From Candidatus Saccharibacteria bacterium CG_4_10_14_0_2_um_filter_52_9 (GTDB lineage: Bacteria > Patescibacteriota > Saccharimonadia > Saccharimonadales > UBA4665): a stretch of 34,773 bases of DNA. The notes under the pieces were generated by a model. That model did no database searches and had not been told where the DNA came from. It was given only the letters and a program-made list of their open reading frames with translations. Every line of letters starts with the position of its first letter. Position 1 is the stretch's first letter. The translations under genes were made by a program, and so were the position numbers. This document shows positions 30,917-34,773 of the stretch, one piece after another. Location of the stretch: positions 1 to 34,773 of the forward strand of contig PFOA01000041.1 of assembly GCA_002792275.1 (NCBI GenBank), read 5' to 3'.

Positions 30917-31665
30917 GCCAGAAACTCCTTTATCAAAGCAAATACTTTTTCGGGTTGGTCCAAATGAACGAAGTGTTCGGAGTCGGCAATAATTTCCAGG
31001 CGCGAATTTTTAATAAGTTTGTGGTAAATCTGGCCGTCGCTGACCGGAACGGCTTTATCGTCGGCGGCGTAGATCAACAACGTCGGAACAGTAATGGTGG
31101 CGGCAGAGCGCTGTACATCCTGGCGCACAGTCTTTTTAAAGGTTTCCTGAAGCTGAGGAGCAACCAACATGTCCGAACCGGCTACGCCGTATAGGCTTTT
31201 GCGCAGACCCTGCCGGTAGCGCTCGGGCATCCACAGTGTGGCCACACTGCCGGTCTTGGCCAACACTTTCAGCACAGCTCGTTTAACCTTACTGCCGGTG
31301 CGCACACCCGAAGCCGCCAACAACACCAGTTTTTGCGGCTCAAGAGCCTGCAAGGCAATCGCCCGTACCGCCAGCGCTCCGCCGTTGCTGTGACCAACCA
31401 CTGCATAGGGCTGTCCAAGTTCCAATTTAGCCAAAAACGCGGCCACAAATTGCCCGTAATTATCAAGATTCCAGACCTCTTTAGGCGCCTGGGTAGCGCC
31501 AAAGCCAGGCAGATCCAGCGCGACAACCTGATGTTGCTTAGCCAGCTGGCCGGCCAGGTCTTTCAGCCCCTTAGCGCTGTCGCCCCAGCCGTGCAGTAAT
31601 AAGACCAATTTGCCCTTACCCTGAAGTTCGTAACTGGTCAGGAGATCATCAACAACAATTTGCAT
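30913..31665 (-). CDS. Alpha/beta-fold hydrolase
   Basis: A 250-residue hydrolase with the oxyanion motif LLHGWGDSAKG (24-34), nucleophile Ser93 in VVGHSNGGALAV, acid Asp in LIYAADDKAVP and His in DSEHFVHLDQPEKV. It has no signal peptide or obvious lid and the substrate is unknown; esterase or C-C hydrolase activity is typical. The ATG at 31663-31665 is used because the frame upstream runs antisense-free into the tRNA-Leu gene and because TATAAT lies six bases before it (leaderless). Co-transcription with the MurF-like gene suggests a cell-envelope role, such as cleaving an ester or lipid intermediate, but that is only positional. Confidence 0.85.
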   Translation of the reverse strand: MQIVVDDLLTSYELQGKGKLVLLLHGWGDSAKGLKDLAGQLAKQHQVVALDLPGFGATQAPKEVWNLDNYGQFVAAFLAKLELGQPYAVVGHSNGGALAVRAIALQALEPQKLVLLAASGVRTGSKVKRAVLKVLAKTGSVATLWMPERYRQGLRKSLYGVAGSDMLVAPQLQETFKKTVRQDVQRSAATITVPTLLIYAADDKAVPVSDGQIYHKLIKNSRLEIIADSEHFVHLDQPEKVFALIKEFLA

Positions 31666-31671
31666 GTGCTT

Positions 31672-31677
31672 ATTATA
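31672..31677 (-). promoter_or_regulatory. -10 box of the hydrolase-murF operon, leaderless
   Basis: TATAAT on the minus strand, six bases before the ATG at 31665, between that gene and the 3' end of tRNA-Leu. Confidence 0.6.
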
Positions 31678-31697
31678 ACTGAGTAAGGGACAAATTT

Positions 31698-31784
31698 TGG
31701 TGCGCGGGGTGGGAATCGAACCCACACGCCCTTTCGGGCACGACATTTTAAGTGTCGCTTGGCTACCAGTTACAACACCCGCGC
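31698..31784 (-). tRNA. tRNA-Leu (anticodon TAA)
   Basis: An 87-base class II tRNA with CCA encoded. The acceptor GCGCGGG pairs with CCCGCGC. The anticodon stem CGACA/TGTCG holds the loop CTTAAAA, anticodon TAA. A long variable arm GCCCGAAAGGGC follows, and the T arm GTGGGTTCGATTCCCAC is normal. Its first 15 bases overlap the 3' end of the HNH gene on the same strand. Confidence 0.95.
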
Positions 31785-32261
31785 TAAATGAACCTTCTTA
31801 TTTTTACCACGATGAGTGGGCTGAAGGCTATGGCAATTTGGGCAAAGTATGCGTAAATTTTCCAATCGGTTATCCTGTTTGTTGCCATTTATATGGTCAA
31901 GCTCGACCGGTATACGACCATCGACAGACAACTTTGCCCAGCCGCACAGTTCGCAAATGGGTGACTTCAGCCCTTTTGCAAACAATTTATGCTTGAGCTT
32001 ATAGCTTTGCACGCTACTGCCTGCAACCAACAGTTTCTCCAAAGGTACCGTTGATTTGAGCTGATACTTTGTTCCCGCATTCCAACCCTTACCCGTAAAA
32101 TGCTCGGTGCTCAATGCCAGTTCGTTGATACGACGTTTGACTTGGTCATAGTTGCCGCCCGCCGGTATCAGCCTTAGTTTCATCAGCACGCTACGATAAC
32201 TCTTTAGCATTGCAACGGCTTCGATCAGTTCACTATCCGTCCAGGAGCGCTTTGCACACAT
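31770..32261 (-). CDS. HNH endonuclease with zinc ribbon, overlapping tRNA-Leu
   Basis: A 163-residue protein. The C-terminal part is an HNH nuclease: a zinc site formed by CELC (103-106) and CPNC (140-143), core His in ELDHINGNKQDNRLENLRIL and the final His in CHSLQPTHRGKN. The N-terminal 60 residues (MCAKRSWTDSELIEAVAMLK and on) look like a small helix-turn-helix type DNA-binding part. Such proteins are often mobile or phage-derived. Its last four codons and stop (ARVL, TAA) are the first 15 bases of tRNA-Leu, so tRNA processing would remove the stop codon from the message. TG-G-TACACT lies six bases before the ATG (leaderless). Confidence 0.85.
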   Translation of the reverse strand: MCAKRSWTDSELIEAVAMLKSYRSVLMKLRLIPAGGNYDQVKRRINELALSTEHFTGKGWNAGTKYQLKSTVPLEKLLVAGSSVQSYKLKHKLFAKGLKSPICELCGWAKLSVDGRIPVELDHINGNKQDNRLENLRILCPNCHSLQPTHRGKNKKVHLARVL

Positions 32262-32291
32262 GATACAAGTGTACCATATACAATGTGTACC
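32262..32291 (-). promoter_or_regulatory. Leaderless promoter of the HNH gene with a tandem repeat
   Basis: Minus strand extended -10 TG-G-TACACT (box 32273-32268), six bases before the ATG at 32261. GGTACACTTGTATC (32275-32262) and GGTACACATTGTAT (32291-32278) are near-identical copies 16 bases apart, one covering the -10 box: a possible operator. Confidence 0.5.
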
Positions 32292-32312
32292 GGTTCCTGG
32301 TAATACAAATTA

Positions 32313-32386
32313 TGGAGGCACCTACGGGAATTGCACCCGTGTACGCGGTTTTGCAGACCGCTGCGTAACTACTCCGCCAAGGCGCC
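32313..32386 (-). tRNA. tRNA-Cys (anticodon GCA)
   Basis: A 74-base tRNA with CCA encoded. Acceptor GGCGCCT pairs with AGGTGCC (one G-U), the discriminator is U as usual for Cys, and the anticodon stem GCGGT/ACCGC holds CTGCAAA, anticodon GCA. The T arm ACGGGTGCAATTCCCGT is normal. Confidence 0.95.
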
Positions 32387-32397
32387 ATGCGGGAACA

Positions 32398-32412
32398 GGG
32401 CTATTATAGCCC
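32398..32412 (-). promoter_or_regulatory. -10 box of tRNA-Cys inside a palindrome
   Basis: TATAAT (32408-32403, minus strand) lies in the exact inverted repeat GGGCTAT-A-ATAGCCC. Predicted start is near 32396, about ten bases before the mature tRNA. A poor TTCGTA stands at the -35 position. Confidence 0.5.
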
Positions 32413-32446
32413 ATGGCGCTGGTGTTACGAAGTTGAACCTATTCTG

Positions 32447-32842
32447 CTAACGGTGGCGAAAGAATTGCGTCGTGCAACTTGTCTCGCGCGGATTCGCCGT
32501 CTCGACCTTCGCCGGTAATACGCAGATGGCCAGCCTTTGGGGGTCAATGCCCAGCTCCTTGGCGCGATCTAGCGGGCTGAGAGCACCGAAATCGGCTTCA
32601 CGAGGATCTTTTTCTCCATGAGGCACGCCTGTAATCTGCGTCGCCAGAAACTCTAGCGGATCTTCGGCTGGTAGTTTACTGCCGGCGCGAATGTTCACAA
32701 CCTCTGCGCCCTCTTCATAATCCTCCGGGGTACTACCACCAAGACCTGTAATCCCCCCGAGCCGACGTGTTCTTTCTATTCCAAGGCTTAGCCAAGCGCG
32801 AACTACATTTCCATTTGATCTATCATCAATTGTTTCACTCAT
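32447..32842 (-). CDS. Hypothetical protein (131 aa)
   Basis: A hydrophilic protein that I do not recognise. It starts MSETIDDRSNGNVVRAWLSL and carries a Gly-rich stretch (LGGITGLGGSTPEDYEEGAE) and a charged middle. It ends in a basic, Thr/Cys-containing tail (ETSCTTQFFRHR) unlike the preceding sequence, which could mean that the natural end was lost by a frameshift. No membrane segment or motif. AGGAGG seven bases or so before the ATG is a strong ribosome site, so this gene is leadered. It is divergent from the aminotransferase gene. Confidence 0.5.
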   Translation of the reverse strand: MSETIDDRSNGNVVRAWLSLGIERTRRLGGITGLGGSTPEDYEEGAEVVNIRAGSKLPAEDPLEFLATQITGVPHGEKDPREADFGALSPLDRAKELGIDPQRLAICVLPAKVETANPRETSCTTQFFRHR

Positions 32843-32900
32843 GCACGCCTCCTGTTTAGTAAGCCCTAACTCTACAGCTGTTAGACTGGTAGGACAGTAA

Positions 32901-32906
32901 TATATA
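32901..32906 (+). promoter_or_regulatory. -10 box of the aminotransferase gene, leaderless
   Basis: TATATA six bases before the ATG at 32913. No ribosome site lies in the interval. Confidence 0.45.
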
Positions 32907-32912
32907 CCACTT

Positions 32913-33710
32913 ATGGCATTTACCCACTTCTCTCATAACGGCGCAATTTTGCCGATCGACCAGGCGGTCATTCCTCTGAGCAGTGTTGAATATTCCTACG
33001 GCTTCGGGGTTTACGAAACGATCCGGGTTTCCAAAGGCAAGATACATTTCCTGGAAGAACACTGCCAGCGCCTGATGGAGTCAGCCCGGATTCTGACGCT
33101 ACAGCATATTTTCACGAATGAATTTGTCGCCGATAGCGTCAAAGAGCTGGTAAAAAAGCTGGCCGCGGAAACCTGTAACATCAAGCTACTATTGGTTGGC
33201 GGCCCGACCAAAGAATCAGCCAACCTGTACATAATGGCTCTGAATCCGCTGTTCCCGGATCGCAAACTCTACAAAACCGGCGTGCATTGCATTACCGTTG
33301 AGTACCAGCGCGACTACCCGCACGCCAAAAGCCTGAACATGCTGCCCAGCTACCTGGCCTACCGCCAGGCCAAGTCAGCCGGCGCCTACGATGCCCTGTT
33401 AATCAATCGCCAAGGCAACATCACCGAAGGCACCCGCACCAACTTTTTGGCGCTAAAAGACAAAACCATTGTCTCGCCGCCCACAGCCGACATTCTGCTC
33501 GGTGTCGCCCGAGGCAAAGTTCTACAAGCCGCCAAAACCAGCGGCTTCAAAATCATTGAACAAGATATCAAGCCGGCAGACCTGGCTGGCTTTGACGCCG
33601 CCTTCCTCACCAGCACCTCATCAAAAATCATGCCTATTCGCAGTATCGACAACCACCAGTGGCCAGCCATTCCCGAAAATCTTAAGCAACTAATGTCTGC
33701 CTTCAACTAA
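32913..33710 (+). CDS. Class IV PLP-dependent aminotransferase
   Basis: A 265-residue enzyme of the branched-chain/D-amino-acid aminotransferase and aminodeoxychorismate lyase fold. EYSYGFGVYETIRV (26-39) is the usual start. The PLP lysine is Lys139 in HAKSLNMLPSY. Glu172 lies in NITEGTRTNFLAL, the PLP-ring contact of the family. LGVARGKVL follows near 195. The three activities share these motifs and cannot be told apart by eye. With only one such gene in the window, branched-chain amino acid or D-Ala/D-Glu metabolism are both possible; nearby ddl makes a D-amino acid role worth testing. A T-tract terminator follows directly. Confidence 0.8.
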   Translation: MAFTHFSHNGAILPIDQAVIPLSSVEYSYGFGVYETIRVSKGKIHFLEEHCQRLMESARILTLQHIFTNEFVADSVKELVKKLAAETCNIKLLLVGGPTKESANLYIMALNPLFPDRKLYKTGVHCITVEYQRDYPHAKSLNMLPSYLAYRQAKSAGAYDALLINRQGNITEGTRTNFLALKDKTIVSPPTADILLGVARGKVLQAAKTSGFKIIEQDIKPADLAGFDAAFLTSTSSKIMPIRSIDNHQWPAIPENLKQLMSAFN

Positions 33711-33711
33711 A

Positions 33712-33735
33712 AACACCCCTTCTGGGATGTTTTTT
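33712..33735 (+). terminator. Intrinsic terminator after the aminotransferase gene
   Basis: AACACCCC pairs with GGGATGTT across TTCT with one mismatch, and six T residues follow on the plus strand. Confidence 0.65.
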
Positions 33736-33830
33736 ATGCCCGCGGATCTTGCCCGCATGCCGGCACACTTTTAGTCTACGCCGCTCTCCATACTTAAACA
33801 GCGATAATTGTCACGTAATCCCGGATTTTG

Positions 33831-33858
33831 TAGACAAAAACGTTGTCGGTGCTACAAT
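33831..33858 (+). promoter_or_regulatory. Promoter of the membrane-anchored hypothetical gene
   Basis: TAGACA at 33831-33836, a 16-base spacer and TACAAT at 33853-33858 with extended TG-C. It overlaps an in-frame ATG at 33857, ruling that out as the start. Confidence 0.6.
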
Positions 33859-33886
33859 GAGGGTGACTAATAAGGAAGGTGTTACC

Positions 33887-34606
33887 ATGGCAACTGACCA
33901 AGCTCCCGAACCGACACAAACAAAGCCGGGCACGTCCAAAAGAAAATCTCTTAAACTAGCCGGCATGGTGGCGGCAGGGCTATTTGTACTGCTTCTGGTG
34001 ATCGGGCTTTTTGCCAATCCAGTAGCTAAGTATTCAACCTCCGACCTGGTTAGCGAAACCAAAGACAACATCAGCTATTCCCGGCCCAAGCAATGGGTAG
34101 ATGCCTCAAAGGTAGAAAAACTAAAGAAAGACTTTGGTTTGAGCTCAGGAAACGCATCAGTATTTAGCGATAAGATCGTACAAGATAAAAATGGTAACTC
34201 GCAAATCCCAACGGCCTTCGTGCTGTTCGGTAAAGCCAGCGATGCCTCAACTGACGTAACAGTCTTCAAAGATCCGGCCGTCAGGTCGCAATTTGAAAAA
34301 ACCATGGACACCTCGCTAACCCAGGATAGCTTTAAGTCCAACGAGTGTCGGTCGGTTAACGGTTTTTCCAAAAACTTTAACTACGACTATATTGGCTTCC
34401 CCGTTTCGGTAGCCCTTAAATTCAACTGCCAACTTTCTGACACCGAAAAAAAGAATCTTAAGTCCGACTCCATTGAAGTACGCATGGCCATAATCGTCGC
34501 CAAGAATGGCAATACTTACCTGTACGCCCTGTTTGCCAGCGACAAATCATGGGCCAAGAACGAACCCGTCTACCTGCAAATGATGAAAGACCTACACGGC
34601 AACTAG
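33887..34606 (+). CDS. Membrane-anchored extracytoplasmic protein, function unknown
   Basis: A 239-residue protein with a short polar Pro/Thr/Lys-rich cytoplasmic start (about 1-24), one membrane helix (about 25-47) and a 190-residue outer domain. The outer part (from KYSTSDLVSETKDNISYSRP) has a lipoprotein-like beta/alpha pattern and two cysteines that may pair (NECRSV and FNCQL). I do not recognise it. The ATG at 33887 is chosen over earlier in-frame starts because AAGGAAGG precedes it and the promoter overlaps the ATG at 33857. Its stop overlaps that of the retroelement-like gene on the other strand. Confidence 0.65.
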   Translation: MATDQAPEPTQTKPGTSKRKSLKLAGMVAAGLFVLLLVIGLFANPVAKYSTSDLVSETKDNISYSRPKQWVDASKVEKLKKDFGLSSGNASVFSDKIVQDKNGNSQIPTAFVLFGKASDASTDVTVFKDPAVRSQFEKTMDTSLTQDSFKSNECRSVNGFSKNFNYDYIGFPVSVALKFNCQLSDTEKKNLKSDSIEVRMAIIVAKNGNTYLYALFASDKSWAKNEPVYLQMMKDLHGN

Positions 34607-34773
34607 GCTCTCACGTCGCTGGCGACCCGAAAGCCAATGTTGGTGTTGGTATTCGTCGGCGTATTGTTCAGATTTAACGTGAATGCCCCGGCATTCGTGC
34701 CATTGTTCCAATTGCCGCCGCGGAGTTGCCTTTGCAGGTGCCACAGGATTTTCTCGGCGTGCAGGTCGTGGCG
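34603..34773 (-). CDS. C-terminal coding end resembling a diversity-generating retroelement repeat
   Basis: The last 56 codons of a minus-strand frame, cut by the window edge, ending at TAG 34603-34605. It reads LRGGNWNNGTNAGAF, then TLNLNNTPTNTNTNIGFRVA and a short tail. The GGxWNN...NNxxxNxNxNIGFR pattern is the end of the formylglycine-enzyme/C-type-lectin fold used as the variable region of many diversity-generating retroelements. The many AAC, AAT and ACN codons are the adenine-rich sites that such systems mutate, so this could be either the template repeat (near the reverse transcriptase) or an unmutated variable repeat. An ordinary SUMF1-like protein end is the alternative. The preceding HDLHAEKILWHLQRQ has no assigned function. 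Confidence 0.55.
   Translation of the reverse strand, partial: RHDLHAEKILWHLQRQLRGGNWNNGTNAGAFTLNLNNTPTNTNTNIGFRVASDVRA

Noticed and set aside
31666..31746. N-terminal extension of the alpha/beta hydrolase to 31746
   Set aside because: The extension is the antiparallel reading of tRNA-Leu and its flank, and the promoter lies at 31672-31677.

Overview
The window reads as a stretch of chromosome from a small-genome bacterium of the Candidate Phyla Radiation (Patescibacteria), most likely Saccharibacteria. This assignment is an inference. It rests on compact, often overlapping genes, a 47-residue L32 without zinc cysteines, S16 and KH proteins with acidic tails, a Gly/Lys-rich insert in Ddl, and many genes whose -10 box sits directly in front of the start codon. 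TGA is used as a stop (glmM, the lysozyme-like gene), so the recoded CPR lineages are excluded.

Layout. 1-3035 (minus): an iron/flavin operon of a VIT1/CCC1 transporter, a membrane-anchored ferredoxin-NADP reductase-type flavoprotein, ApbE (FAD:protein FMN transferase) and a ferric-reductase-like membrane protein that runs off the edge. 3090-4473 (plus): a scar of broken genes (a histidine kinase cut after its phospho-His helix, the first half of a receiver domain, the tail of a third protein). 4470-6597: two minus-strand genes of unknown function and an exported lysozyme-like glycosidase. 6619-9181 (plus): a PfkB kinase, probably adenosine kinase, with S-adenosylhomocysteinase, forming an SAH recycling pair, followed by a phosphoribosyltransferase broken by an internal deletion. 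9178-10248: a stand-alone riboflavin kinase and an ExoD-like membrane protein. 10245-15133 (minus): two-subunit ATP-citrate lyase, phosphoglucosamine mutase and a GNAT acetyltransferase in one tightly overlapping operon. 15188-18829: a small unknown gene, a Crp/Fnr regulator with Mn-type superoxide dismutase, and an OmpR-type regulator with a soluble histidine kinase. 18822-25344 (minus): translation and RNA genes (trmD, KH protein, rpsP, rnc, NUDIX, nusB, rpmF, leuS). 25374-31665 (mostly minus): guaA, a VanX-type D-Ala-D-Ala dipeptidase, ddl, a membrane-anchored MurF-like ligase and an alpha/beta hydrolase. 31698-34773: tRNA-Leu(TAA) overlapped by an HNH endonuclease gene, tRNA-Cys(GCA), a class IV aminotransferase, a membrane-anchored unknown protein and, at the edge, a minus-strand coding end rich in Asn codons that resembles the variable or template repeat of a diversity-generating retroelement.

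The most striking features are a genome-wide-looking leaderless promoter style (about ten genes with the -10 hexamer 5-7 nt before the start codon), the possible retroelement end, the iron/flavin operon with a possible flavinylation motif in the tail of its reductase, and the ATP-citrate lyase-amino sugar operon. No CRISPR array, insertion sequence or rRNA was seen.
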